A stretch of DNA of 64,000 nt from Topomyia yanbarensis (Eukaryota; Arthropoda; Insecta; Diptera; Culicidae): the NCBI RefSeq assembly GCF_030247195.1, contig NC_080670.1, forward strand, positions 41,897,524 through 41,961,523, written 5' to 3'. This document shows, piece after piece, positions 45,296 through 59,428 of the stretch. Under the pieces are notes generated by a model, which saw only the letters and a program-made list of their open reading frames with translations, searched no databases and was not told the DNA's origin. Made by a program: the position numbers and the translations under genes. Every line of letters starts with the position of its first letter. The stretch's first letter is position 1.

Positions 45296-47743
45296 TTGCC
45301 AATGGTTGTGTCTGGTTCCAGCCATGGAATGGAGGGTAGACGAAGGCTACACCCATAGCGATCATTTAGCAAACCGCTTTAGGATCAACCATGGTGTGCA
45401 GCATCCGAGGGCGGGAGACCTGTCAGGTACGCGAGTGGAAGTCCAATCACTTCGACAGCGAAGCTTTCACCGCGGCCCTGGGAGTGGAGGCCAACACCGA
45501 CTGTCTAAGCGGGGATGCACTAGTAGCCGTTACATCACGCGCGTGCGACGCCACTATGCCAACGAAAACCCTGCCAAGAAACGGCAGATGCCCGGTATAC
45601 TGGTGGAGTGCCGAGATTGCAGCTCTACGGTCAGCCTGCCTCAGAGCTAGACGTAGGATGCCAAAGAGCTCGCACCGAGGATGCAAGAGAGAACCGCCGT
45701 GAAGTGCTGCGAAATTGGCCCTTAACAAGGCCATTAAAAGCAGAAAGAGAGCGTGTTTCGACAACCTGTGTGAGAGTGCCAACGCGAATCCGTGGGGTGA
45801 CGCCTACAGAATCGTGATGGTCAAGACCAAAGGGGGCTCTTCACCCCCAGAACGGTCTCCGGACCGGTTGGTGACGATTATCGAAGTACTCTTCCCGTCT
45901 CGAGCCACAAGCCCCTGGCCATCTGCACCGCAAGATAGTGTGGGTGCGGCCGAAATGGTGGCTCCGGTGACGAATGAAGAACTACTCGCAGTGGCTAATT
46001 CCCTAGCAATGAACAAAGCTCCAGGGCCGGATGGAGTTCCAAACAGCGCTCTCAAGGCAGCGATCATAGCGAACCCGAACATGTTCAGGCTAGCTATGCA
46101 GAGATGCCTTGACGAGTGCCGTTTCCCCGATAGATGGAAAAGGCAGAAATTGGTGTTGTTGCCGAAGCCCGGGAAGCCGCCGGGCGACCCATCGGCGTAC
46201 AGACCAATCTGTCTGATAGACACGACTGGCAAACTGCTTGAGAGGATCATCATCAACAGGCTAACCCCTTACGCAGAAGGTACGGACGGCCTGTCAAGCA
46301 ACCAGTTTGGCTTTCGGAAGGGTAAGTCCACAGTGGACGCTCTCAACTCAGTGATAAAGAGTGCCGAGATAGCGATCCAACGAAAAAGGCGAGGCATTCG
46401 ATACTGTGCGTTAGTGATACTTGACGTGAAGAACGCATTCAACAGCGCAAACTGGGATTCCATCGCGCTCTCGTTACACCGGCTTAGCCTACCGGTGGGT
46501 CTGTACCAGATCCTGAAAAGTTGCTTCCAGAACCGCGTACTGCTATACGAGACCGATGCCGGCAGAAAAGGGTTTCGATTACCGCCGGAGTCCCGCAGGG
46601 CTCGATCCTAGGCCCGGTGTTATGGAACCTCATGTATGACGGGGTTCTGAGACTGAAGTTCCCTCCTGGGGTCAAGATCGTCGGCTTTGCCGACGACGTA
46701 ACCTTGGAGGTCTATGGGGAATCAATCCGTGAGGTAGAACTAACTGCAGAACACGCGATCAACACGGTGGAGGAATGGATGAGCGCGAGAGGCCTGGAGT
46801 TCGGTCAGCATAAGACGGAGGTAGTTATCGTCAACAACCGCAAGTCGGCACAACATGCAGTTATCCATGTGGGAGAAGTCGTGATCACCTCACAGCGGAG
46901 TCTGAAGTCTCTCGGAGTCATTATAGACGACAAGCTGACCTTCGGCAGCCACGTCGACTATGCGTGCAAGAGAGCGTCGACTGCTGTTGCGGCACTATCG
47001 ATGATGATGTCCAACAGCTCAAAGGTGTGCGTCAGTAGACGTAGGTTACTGGCAGGCGTTGCCGTATCTATCCTCAGGCACGGCGGCCCGTCATGGTCAT
47101 GAGCACTGAGGGTAACCAGTTACCTACAGAAACTGGAGCGCACGTACCGCGTGATGTGCTTCAGAGTGATATCTGCCTACCGCACGGTATCACACGATGC
47201 ATCCTGCGTGATAGCGAGCATGATGCCTGTCGGGCTGGTCATTCGGGAAGATGAGGAGTGCTTCGAGCTACGTGGAAATAGAGGAGCCCGCGAGCGCACC
47301 AGGGTGACCTCGGTCGCCAGATGTCAGCGTGCGTGGGATAACTCCTCGAAAGGTAGGTGGACCCACCGGATAACATATCGTGCTGGGAGGGAAGACCCCA
47401 TGGGGAAGTTCACTTCCATCTGACACAATTCCTGTCAGGCCATGGCTGTTTCCGACAGTACCTCCACAGGTTCTGGCACGCGGAGGTCCCAGCCTGCCCG
47501 GACTTCCGAGGTGTAGACGTCACTGCCGAACACATACTGTTTGTATGTCCTCGTTTCGACGTCGAAAGAAGAGCAATGCTTGACGTCTGTGGCTGGGACA
47601 CAACCCCTGATAACCTTATTCAGCGGATGTGTCAATTGGCGGAGAAGTGGAACGCAGTCTCGACTGAAACCACCCAGATTGCCTGTAGGCTACAGGGAAT
47701 CTGGCGCACCGAGCTACAGACGACGGGCATGACTAATCACTAG
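45296..47743 (+). pseudogene. R1-like ORF2 (C-terminal EN, RT, tail), frameshifted
   Basis: The frame segments are: MEWRVDEGYTHSDH (endonuclease S-D-H) with REWKSNHFDSEAF; 45715-46611 with MNKAPGPDGVPNSALKAA, YRPICLIDTTGKLLERII, FGFRKGKSTVDALNSV and ILDVKNAFNSANWD; and 46521-47102 with AGVPQGSILGPVLWN and IVGFADDVTLEV, where the FADD catalytic box is intact. A frame break near 46560 separates the last two. A TGA at 47099-47101, probably from CGA, follows GGPSWS. The thumb continues to 47423 and, after another shift, the C-terminus runs to 47743 with DVTAEHILFVCPRF. It is a dead copy, but better preserved than the 25.6-27.8 kb copy and complementary to it: together they cover ORF1 to the 3' end. 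Confidence 0.85.
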
Positions 47744-47985
47744 TTATTGGTTAGTTGGAGCGAAAAAGGCCGAGCGCAGAAAAGTGAGTGAATGGTCTGT
47801 TCATGCTGAGGCAGGTTTGGCGCAGCGACTGGCAACCGTGTAAGGGGTAAACCCAGCCCCAAGCAAGGAAGAAGAGCGAGTGAAGGCGTATATGTGGACT
47901 GCCTCATGCCAAGATGGGAGGGTCGTAGCGTAGTATGTTGGGACTTAGCTAGCGATGCCTCGTGACGTGGCAGAGGAGTGAAAGG

Positions 47986-48134
47986 GTGAGCATCCAAGTC
48001 AGTCTCACATGGTACGTTAGAGGCTAGCACAAAAGTAAGCCTAACATGGAATGAAAAAGGTGAGCACACAAGTCAGCCTCGCAAGGAACGAAAAAGGTAA
48101 ACACAAAAGTCAGACTCATGTGGAGTGTTAGAGA
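47986..48134 (+). repeat. 37-bp minisatellite in the R1-like 3' UTR
   Basis: Four consecutive imperfect units of about 37 bp start near 47986, 48023, 48060 and 48097. Each holds a variant of AGCACAAAAGTCAGCCTCAC followed by ATGGAA. A fifth, more diverged unit follows near 48145-48190. It lies entirely within the 3' UTR. Confidence 0.7.
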
Positions 48135-48427
48135 GTGAATCAAGGTGCGACAGAGAGAGCACCCAAGTAATCCTCATACAGGACGTATGAACGCGCGAGC
48201 GAGAGTGAATGAGTACATCAAGTACAGCCATCCCCCCAGAAGTAATACCGAGAGGTAATCCCTGGGGAGAACGATTGCGGAGCCCAATGAAGTTTAGTCG
48301 GTATTAATGGCAGCGTCACCATTCGAGCCCGACACACCCCCAGTACACCCCGTGTGGTAGCTTGGCATCTACTAATAGCACGTGTACTGGGCCAGTACGT
48401 AAATGTATTCTCCATTGTAAAAAAAAA

Positions 48428-48706
48428 TTATATGGTGTGTCCAGGATGACGTAGGATCTAGGTGTATACCCAAATATTTGAAACAGTCCATATTTTCAAT
48501 TGTACAATCTCTAAGTTTGGGATGATGATGTGTTGGTAAAGTTTTCCGGATGGATCGCCAGATCATGTAATTAGTTTTAGAAAGGCTTAGTGGCAATAAA
48601 TTTGCTTTAAAATATTGATCGAGAACACTTAGGTCGTTATCGATCGAGTTAATACAAGTATTGGCATCATTGTTGGGATAAAACAGAGCTGTGTCATTAA
48701 CCAATG
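48428..48706 (-). pseudogene. CR1/L2-like RT fragment, part upstream of the R1-like insertion
   Basis: Reading on the minus strand from 48706: [20 protein letters not shown], then DQYFKANLLPLSLSKTNYMI and CFKYLGIHLDPTSSWTHHI, where the R1-like element interrupts. DTALFYPN after the catalytic box, N-L-x-K-TNYM-I and F-K-YLGI are typical of CR1/L2-type polymerases. The catalytic YADD appears as LVND, so both the Tyr and the first Asp are lost. A 150-bp (AT)n array begins about 35 bp beyond its right end. Confidence 0.7.
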
Positions 48707-48739
48707 CAACAACTAGAAATAATCAATTACACCCGCTAC

Positions 48740-52344
<3,605 letters not shown>

Positions 52345-52560
52345 ACATATCCAAACCCACGAGACTAGTACGATTTTATAGGTTGCCTCATCAGATCTAC
52401 TATAGTTGGCAGATGAAACTTGGGATTGCAAGCTGATAACGGATTGTAAAAGTACCAGTTCATGCTGTATGGGGTGCTGTCCCGGTTAACAATAAGGCGA
52501 CCGAACATGTTTACAAATATGTCATTTAGTAGGACAACGGTCAGTTTTTTAGTCGAACTT
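52345..52560. repeat. Dispersed repeat, copy 2 (inverse of 40510-40735)
   Basis: The minus strand matches 40510-40735. The longest frame here (52365-52577, minus) contains MNWYFYNPLSACNPKFHLP and is better preserved than in the other copy. Family not recognised. Confidence 0.6.
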
Positions 52561-52768
52561 AAGTAGGTTTTTTTCATTTAAAAAATTAAAAAATAACAAT
52601 AGAGTTTTAAAACAATATGGATGTACTCTTTTGGACACCCGCTACGAATACATATGAAAAAATGCAACAATTTATCCAAATTAAAGATACTTATTGGATA
52701 AATATTGAATCATTGCAAGTAGACTGAAAAGTAGCTCAGTAAAAATGCTTAAAATAATATCAGTTCGG

Positions 52769-52874
52769 CGAGCTTGTTTACATGGTGTTAGAATTTAAAA
52801 GCAATTCGAACCAAGTTTCTTGTACTGGGTAGAATCGAATATTTTCAAAGTGCAGGTAAACAAGCTCTCTCAAC
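52769..52874. repeat. Palindromic repeat with GAGCTTGTTTAC arms
   Basis: GAGCTTGTTTAC at the left and GTAAACAAGCTC at the right enclose about 80 bp, with CAACTGTCAGAAAA just outside on the right. This resembles a diverged relative of the 5.9/59.5-kb palindromic MITE (GTTTACATG and ACTGTCA motifs), but the match is weak. Confidence 0.4.
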
Positions 52875-53000
52875 TGTCAGAAAAGTGAGATTATACATTT
52901 TCATGCCATGTTCTATTAACAAAATTGAATGGCAGCATGAACACTGCATCAAATGACATTTTGACGAGCTTTGATTCGAGCCATAAATAGGGGCCCATAG

Positions 53001-53405
53001 AGTACTTGACAATCTGTAACTGTATTAGTGTGTTCAACGATTTGTTTTCCTCCACCTGTCATAATTTCTGATAGGTGGAGGAAAACAAATCGAAAATAGC
53101 TTTTCGGTCGGATTATTTGCATGGTGGATCCAGACCAACAGGTATTGTACGTCTCCGGAATAAGTTTCACAGTGACGCAGACTATTTAAACACCATCATA
53201 AATACTTTGGGCAAGTGATTGCAAACGTTTAAGTTGACTGGCAGTTTTACATATGACAGCTGGAGGAAAACAAATCCCCAAGCAGTGTGAGTGAAATCAT
53301 TTGCATAGAACTCTATAAAGTACTTTCCAGTCTGTAGCTGTGTTAGTGTAATCAACAATTTGTTTTCCTCCACCTGTTATAATGTTCTGGTAGGTAGAGG
53401 AAAAC
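53001..53405. repeat. Two direct repeats each carrying a CCTCCACCTGT hairpin
   Basis: 53001-53090 and 53317-53405 are direct repeats, each running from AGTACTT through CTGTA-CTGT-TTAGTGT to TTTGTTTTCCTCCACCTGT. In each, TTTTCCTCCACCTGT is followed about 14 bases later by its inverse (AGGTGGAGGAAAACAAATC in the first, AGGTAGAGGAAAAC in the second), forming a hairpin. A further half-copy, GGAGGAAAACAAATCC, lies at 53260-53275. Non-coding; the family is unknown to me. Confidence 0.55.
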
Positions 53406-53947
53406 CGAGATATACAGGTGTGCGTGCGGTTGTCACTTTTTTCGAACGAATAAGAAGATAGGGAGGAGAAAAGAAAACCACTTGGTGCCGTATTTGCCTC
53501 TAATTGGCCAGTGATATAAATATATACCATTTGCGGTCCTGGCCGCCATACTTTTACTGCAAGCTTCGTTTCAATTGACTGGTTTTGTTGATGTTATGTT
53601 TCGCGGTCCCGGACGTCATAACTAATTGCAATATCATCAAACAATTCCAACAAAGCTTTTCGGTCGAATCAGATTTCGACTCAGAATCGGTTGATTTTTT
53701 TTTATTTTGTTTATTGACGTTTTAACCTTAGAGTTATTGGCCGCTGTATTCGCGTTTGAAAAATCGCATTTGAAAAATATTTAACCATATGTACGGGCTT
53801 GGGAAAGAGTATATTCATTTGAGCCGAGACTTCGGATAAAACCAGACGGAACTCTGAATCGACTTCCGGATGGGTTTGGCTAGTATTTTTACCATAAAAT
53901 TGTCTTATTCCACTCTCTGCGACTAAGTGATATTCTGAAATCTAAAA

Positions 53948-54209
53948 TATCTCGACAAACATGTCAAATGGTCCTAAGTGCAAATGAGAGCCTTTCTTTG
54001 TTTACTTTCTCTTTCGATTATTACGGCATCATCATAAAACTTTTCAATATTGTTTCAGGATATATCGAAAAACGCCGATTTCGACTAACATATTATGCTA
54101 AGAGTTAATTACCAAACGTATAAACGGACGAGTCATTAGCGAAAGAGAAAGTAAACAGAGAGAAACTGTCATTTTCACTTAGGACCATTTGACATGTTTG
54201 GCTAGATAT
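53948..54209. mobile_element. MITE with long CAAACATGTCAAATGGTCC termini
   Basis: A 262-bp non-coding element whose ends are inverted repeats of about 60 bp. TATCTCGACAAACATGTCAA continues with ATGGTCCTAAGTG on the left, and CACTTAGGACCAT, TTGACATGTTTGG lie on the right. Both arms also share TTTGTTTACTTTCTCTTTCG or its inverse. The ends are compatible with TA duplication. Confidence 0.7.
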
Positions 54210-54509
54210 GTAACGGAACTATGTAAGATTTGTATGCTTCTAATTCCGCTATTACTAGATTGATTTTAATCATTTATACACCAGCCGATTCAAAAATACC
54301 TTAAATATTGAAAAATAATTTAATATCTGTGCAATAAAATGAGTTTATTGAAAATCGGTAAAATTAAAACGTTCGCAAAGAAAAGGAAAACTACCATTCA
54401 TGATGTAGCTTCTTCAGCCAGAGCCGTTAATAGGAAGCACGTCAAAGGCTCAAATCTAATACGATAGGTTATAAAATCGAGGGGTTGCGTGTCTGTTTGA
54501 TTCATTTGT

Positions 54510-55200
54510 AGCTCGCATCCCAAACGAGCAACATCATGACTACAATATCCGGATGGTAGACGCTCTGGATCTTCGGCAGCGTTGGCATTAAGGTTCAAGT
54601 TACCTTTTTTGAGCATGTGTTAGATTTGAACGGTGGGTAGTATGGGTAGGAAAAATTGTGTTTAGCTTTGCCACCGGATTATCCATTTAAACCTTTTCAA
54701 AACTCTAAAAGAAGAATATCCGCCGATTTACTAAATCACAACGATTCAAATCATACAAAATAGCTGCTGGAAAAACTATCGGTTTCGCTAAATGGTGCTT
54801 TTGAAAAAGTGGCTGTGATTTTTGCCACACTACCACACCGTACTGGGGTACGCAACACAACTGCGCAATGAAAAAACCACAGCCACTTTTTCAAAAGCAC
54901 CATTCAGCTAAGCCGATAGTTTTTCCAGCAGGTATTTTGCATGAATTGAATCGTGATGATCTAATAAATCGACTGATATTCTTCTTTTAGAGTTTTGGAA
55001 AGGTTTAAATGGATAATCTGGTGGCAAAGCTGAACACAATTTTTCTTACGCACACTACCAAGCCTTGATGTAACTTGAGCCTTAACCCGCACTCAGCCAA
55101 ACCGTGCGCGAACCTTTCGGGGTGCCAGTACCACTTGCACCTGCCTCCCCACAGTGTGGAAAGTTCATCGTGCGCCAGCGTGCTCCATTCTCTATTTTTC
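54510..55200 (-). other. Unidentified open frame split by TTAA element copy B
   Basis: Removing 54592-55081 and one TTAA leaves a continuous minus-strand frame of about 65 codons. The right-hand part includes WSTLAHDELSTLWGGRCK and HPERFAHGLAECG. The left-hand part reads LMPTLPKIQSVYHPDIVV and stops near 54510. I do not recognise the peptide and there is no ATG. It may be a fragment of another repeat, or chance. Confidence 0.25.
54592..55081. mobile_element. Palindromic TTAA-flanked element, copy B
   Basis: A 490-bp copy of the element at 4931-5424, in inverse orientation, flanked by TTAA at 54588-54591 and 55082-55085. The left end reads GGTTCAAGTTACC; the right end, inverted, reads GGCTCAAGTTACATC. 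The arms match each other closely around a centre near 54830 and match copy A over nearly their whole length. It is unrelated in flanking sequence to copy A, so it is a separate insertion. Confidence 0.8.
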
Positions 55201-55204
55201 TTCA

Positions 55205-55406
55205 ATGTCACAGATTTATTTCATGACAGATGACAGATTTTTGACATCTTGATGAAAACTTCACAGATTTTTGGAAATATAGCAATTTTTCACAGATTTC
55301 TTGGAAAATGAAACACAGATTTTCACACATTTTTTTCTGTTTGAATAATCACAGTTGGTAAAAAGATTTCGATGACTGAAACACAGATTTCAATGTGGCA
55401 TCCCTG
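55205..55406. repeat. CACAGATTT-rich repeat ending GGCATCCCTGG
   Basis: CACAGATTT or a close variant occurs about six times in 200 bp, interspersed with ATGACAGAT. The block ends GTGGCATCCCTGG, the inverse of CCAGGGATGCCA at 11899. It reads as a degenerate tandem cluster within a dispersed element. Confidence 0.5.
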
Positions 55407-55680
55407 GTGTGCGCTGCGTCAGAAACTTGGGTCAGATTATTTTTATGCTTGTGTGTGCGTTGGGTTGCAATTCTTATGTCAAAATGTTTCCGGTTATTTG
55501 AAGACAATGTTGACACACGTTTCATATTTCGTATATTCGTGATGCTTTTTTATCACTAAGGTATCTACATGCTTTTGTAGGTACATCTAAAGCACGGGCG
55601 AACTGAACTGGATTCACACCTACTGAAAGGCGGGTCTAAGTTGGAGATTCCGGCTAAAGCCACTCAATCCCTCTCGCATT

Positions 55681-55854
55681 CTCTATCGTTTGTTTACAAT
55701 TTATCTGTCAGTTTATTCCAATGGAGCACAAAACCTGTTAATGACCCTCATTCGAGACAGATTCAAGGAGATGTTCTTCGGATTGAGTGCTTTTAGCAAG
55801 TCTCGTGCTTGATGGGAATGACACTGTCAGATAAATGGTAAATAAACGATAGAG
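55681..55854. mobile_element. MITE-like inverted repeat (CTATCGTTTGTTTAC arms)
   Basis: CTCTATCGTTTGTTTACAAT plus TTATCTGTCAG on the left is mirrored by CTGTCAGATAAATGGTAAAT plus AAACGATAGAG on the right, enclosing about 110 bp. It is non-coding. Exact ends and target duplication were not resolved. Confidence 0.55.
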
Positions 55855-55909
55855 ATGGCCTCACTTTCTCCTACTATTAGTTAAACGATTGACAAACGAT
55901 CTATGAAGC

Positions 55910-55993
55910 ATACTGCCCATGATCGCATATTTGTCCCGTTTTCCATGGGATTTCCTATCTTTATGGGACTGATTTGCGATCATGGGCAGCATA
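55910..55993. repeat. 84-bp hairpin with ATACTGCCCATGATCGCA arms
   Basis: ATACTGCCCATGATCGCA on the left and TGCGATCATGGGCAGCATAT on the right are near-perfect inverses. The loop side carries a second nested pair, GTCCCGTTTTCCATGGGA and TATGGGAC. It looks like a minimal MITE, but no second copy lies in this window. Confidence 0.55.
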
Positions 55994-55999
55994 TCAATG

Positions 56000-57012
56000 G
56001 ATTGGGTGAGATTCTAATATTTTTATTTGTATTTTGCAGGACTAGTCGGATTCATTAAAAAGGTAAATAGAGTTCACAGTATTTTAAAATAAATATTGCT
56101 TATTGAAGGTTTGATTTCACAACCAGGTACAGCCAGAAGAGAAGAAATGAAATACTCTCCATAAATTACGCTACGATCCATCGCAGTTTGAATACAGCAG
56201 GCAAGTTTGATCCGCTGAATAGAATTCAGCGGGCAAAATCTGCCTGATTACAACAGATGAACTTTCGTTGCATTAAAAATGCTTACTAGTAGTTTGACGT
56301 GATTCAAATAAATTCCCTACTTGGCAGCTCCTTTTCCCGACAAATAAAGTATTAATGTAAGAGATGCGTATTAGTTAGTGCAATTTTAAGAAGTTCATAT
56401 AAAGTGAAAACCAGATTTGATCTACCTTAATTTTGTCAGTATTTTCACCCTATTCTGCCAGAATTTAACGATCAGTTTAAAATACGCTTACTAAGATCTC
56501 TCATTTCTCACAGAAACGGTTTGTTTCCCACTCACTTCCGTTGTGTAAATGATTTTTTTGGCCTCAAAATTCAAACGTCTAATCAGCACAATACCAACGC
56601 AACTAAAGAAGTCTATAGGCTTCTGGATTCTGGAGGATTGTTTAGGCAATTATGCTCTCAAAGAATAAGTTACGACAGATTTGAACGAAGAAGGATTATG
56701 AATGATAAACAATTAATCTAGGGTTTGACCCGGAGACTCCTGTTTATTGGACGTGATTCCCGGGCCTGCTGGGTTATTTCAGTTTCTCCGGGTCTGGTGA
56801 GATGATTGATAATTTTAAGTTTTTAGTACTGGATTTATTTGTTTTTGTGCAATATATTTAAAATATCTAAGTAGTACTTTTACAACCTCTTGGGTTTAAG
56901 TTTTTTTTCCCGACAGACCCTTCGTTTCAAGGTTACCAAGCTGCATCTACCAAGTATTTCGGATCTGCTAATACAAACAAAGAAAATGAATATAAAATAA
57001 ACTTAGTTACAA
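56000..57012. other. Stretch without recognised genes
   Basis: About 1 kb left of the SINE, with only one short open frame (56521-56721) that has no recognised motif. Confidence 0.45.
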
Positions 57013-57177
57013 GGGACGGGCATAGCGCAGTTGGTGAATCGATTACCCTGTACGCAGCTCACCTGCGTTCGGTTCCCAACCCCGCACATAGGGTTAAAGA
57101 TTGTTTCTAAAAAAGATTTTTATAACGCGAAAAGAAGCGAATGACCCTAAGGTTGAAACCTCTATAATCAAAAAAAA
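57013..57177 (+). mobile_element. tRNA-derived SINE
   Basis: A 165-bp element with an internal RNA polymerase III promoter. The A box TAGCGCAGTTGG (57023-57034) fits the tRNA consensus, and the B box region GTTCGGTTCCCAACCCC lies about 35 bp downstream. A tRNA-unrelated body follows, with CGAATGACCCTAAGGTTGAAA and an A8 tail. Imperfect direct repeats ACTTAGTTAC (57001-57010) and ACTCAGTTGA (from 57177) fit a diverged target duplication. Feilai is the well-known tRNA-related SINE of Aedes; whether this is that family cannot be settled here. Confidence 0.8.
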
Positions 57178-57179
57178 CT

Positions 57180-58519
57180 CAGTTGAAGATATCCTATTCC
57201 ATAATTTACTAAAATTAGACCAAGTGGTTCAAAATAGTTGAAATTCCTCCAATTTCACCAAAACAGTGGTATTTCAATGATAAGAATTGCTGTGATTGAG
57301 CTGGAAAATAAAACAATATGGATTCCTAATGTTTATTAGGGGTATGTGGAGTAAAGTAGGAAACTTTTTTTGCCCGGGAAGTGCAATGTCCCACTTTACC
57401 CCAGTTACCCCTACTTGGATAAGCACGAAGCGCTTTTTCCGGCGAATATGTTCACAGGTGAATTAGAAACAAATCTAAGCGTCCATTAGTCTCATTCAGA
57501 ACTTCCATCACTTGGCCCGCTCGTAAACATCTAGCCCAGTCGACTAGCATCCCCACCACATCAGATGATGAAAAATCTCAGTTGCAATTAATTTGTATCT
57601 AAATAAACAGCAGCAGGAGCAGCAAACCGACACCGCACACCATCAGATCCTGTCCGGGCGCTAGTGATAATTAATTTCATTGCTACAAAACAATTTCACA
57701 CTGCAGTGGTAATGCTAGTTTCCGGTTTTTGGAATCCGTATCTGCATAAGCGAGGTGGCAAAAGTGTTTTCGCGATTACACCACTCGGCAATGGGTTGGC
57801 TAGATCCAGGGTCGGAACGACGGCGCGGTGAGGAAAGAACAAACCACGGGAAGCATTTAGCATCACGTAAAGTGGACAAACAATCTTTTTCTTCGGAAAG
57901 ATCATCGTTTGTTTCGGTACCGAATGGGATCAAAGTTAACTTTGACGGTTGGTCCATCTCTGGATGGATGGCGTACAGTAACAAACAGCACTTGCTTTGA
58001 AATGCTTTTTCAGGGGCTAAATTATGCATTGCGTGCGTTCTCCATTTCAGCAGCTGGTATCGGTGTGTGAATGGGTGTGTGAGTGTGTGATTTTTTTCCG
58101 GATCAATTATGCAGTGTGTGTGTGCCAAACTTGGAATATGAGCAAATCGATGCATCCTTTGATCCGATTGCAAATTTGTACTGACTACTAATTAACAGAT
58201 AATTCCAAACAAATCGTGGTTCTTCGGTTCGTTTTGTTCGATTGGTACAATAAGGATTTTAAATTGTGAATTATGTTTGAAATCATCGAAAATGTGAAAA
58301 TCATCATAGAATGTTATTGTCGTTTCGGGAACACATTTCACCAATGTTTAAGTTTGCATGACATCTCACGTCGTTCAAACCCGTTCAAATTATTTTGTTC
58401 GTGAACTTGAACATTCTCGAAATGTGCGAAACATTACGTTGAAAACATATAGTCGCTGCGCCATAAAACTGTCCAGCGCCCAAAACTTATCACCTTACAT
58501 TTATCGTCGTTCATCTGCA
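57180..58519. other. Stretch without recognised genes
   Basis: About 1.3 kb with short open frames on both strands (for example 57715-58173) that overlap each other and lack domains. It may be host non-coding DNA. Confidence 0.4.
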
Positions 58520-58521
58520 TA

Positions 58522-59146
58522 CACGGTAAAAAATCGTCACGCTAATGGAAAGTGATTTGCAGTTGATTTCGCACTACTTGCCCAACATTTCAATGCGATG
58601 TGTCAATCTATTGGAATAGATCATATCAAAGCACTACGAAATCAACAGCAAAACACTTCCATTTGAAATGAGTTGCACATTGCTTCTGATTGATCTTACA
58701 TTCAACTATATACACATTTCTTACGGCATATCCCATTATAAATATGTTACCTGAGAATAAATAATTGCATAAATTATCCACAAGTACATTATATAATACT
58801 CACGTTCTACATTACTTTGGAAATGCAACTTATCCATTTTTGCTCCTTTTTACGAACATATGTTTGTAATCGGTTAAAGACTTTAGTGTTTTGGTACCTT
58901 TGACAATTGCAATTAAAGATGAAACCACTCAAATTCAATAGATTAGTACAGTTGTGCGAATTCAACGGCTATTCATTTCAATTTAAAGATCATTTCTATT
59001 AAATAGCTTTCAAAGACCAGGTCATTTTGATACGAGTTATGCATCCTTAAAAAATCAATGCTAAATCACTTCAATTGTTAGTGATGCATGATAATCTGAT
59101 TCAAGTGAAAAAACATTTAAATTAAACGTGGCAATTTTTTACCGTG
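58522..59146. mobile_element. TA-flanked MITE with CACGGTAAAAAAT termini
   Basis: A 625-bp non-coding element. Its termini CACGGTAAAAAATCGTCACG and, inverted, CACGGTAAAAAATTGCCACG match at 18 of 20 positions. It is flanked by TA at 58520-58521 and 59147-59148, which points to a Tc1/mariner-type source. The interior is AT-rich, with several ATTGATT/ATTTCAAT-like words and no ORF. Confidence 0.72.
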
Positions 59147-59428
59147 TACCATTCAGTATACAAGTAGATACAGAACACTAGATTAGGATCATCGCTGGCA
59201 TCAGTGGTAGAAACATCATTGCTTCGATTATGGTATACACCTGTCAAATGGGCTAAAAACCGCAAAAAAATAATTCTCTATCGTCATTTCACAGCGACTA
59301 ATCATTTCTGTTTCTTTTAGCCAGTGAAACAATGGTCATTCTTGGCGGGTGTATTTTTACTAATTAGAATACACAAATTGTCTTAACCTGTAATGGATTT
59401 TGATAAATTTTCATTTCCTTGCGCTATA

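Larger units (their letters stand above)
45290..48427 (+). mobile_element. R1-like non-LTR retrotransposon, 5'-truncated, nested in CR1-like LINE
   Basis: A plus-strand 3.1-kb copy of the family seen at 25.6-27.8 kb. It starts inside the endonuclease and runs through RT to the 3' UTR and a poly(A) at 48419-48427. TTATATGGT occurs just before its start (45281-45289) and just after the A tail (48428-48436), the expected target duplication. Its insertion splits a CR1/L2-like RT frame. R1 proper is specific to 28S rDNA; this copy is outside rDNA, like other dispersed R1-clade families of mosquitoes. Confidence 0.85.

Noticed and set aside
57018..57090. A functional tRNA gene
   Set aside because: A and B boxes are present, but the sequence does not fold into an evident cloverleaf with a paired acceptor stem, and it is followed by a SINE body and A tail.
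57715..58173. A 152-codon minus-strand ORF
   Set aside because: Composition is low-complexity and His/Thr-rich from TG-rich sequence; no domain, and other frames are open over the same stretch.
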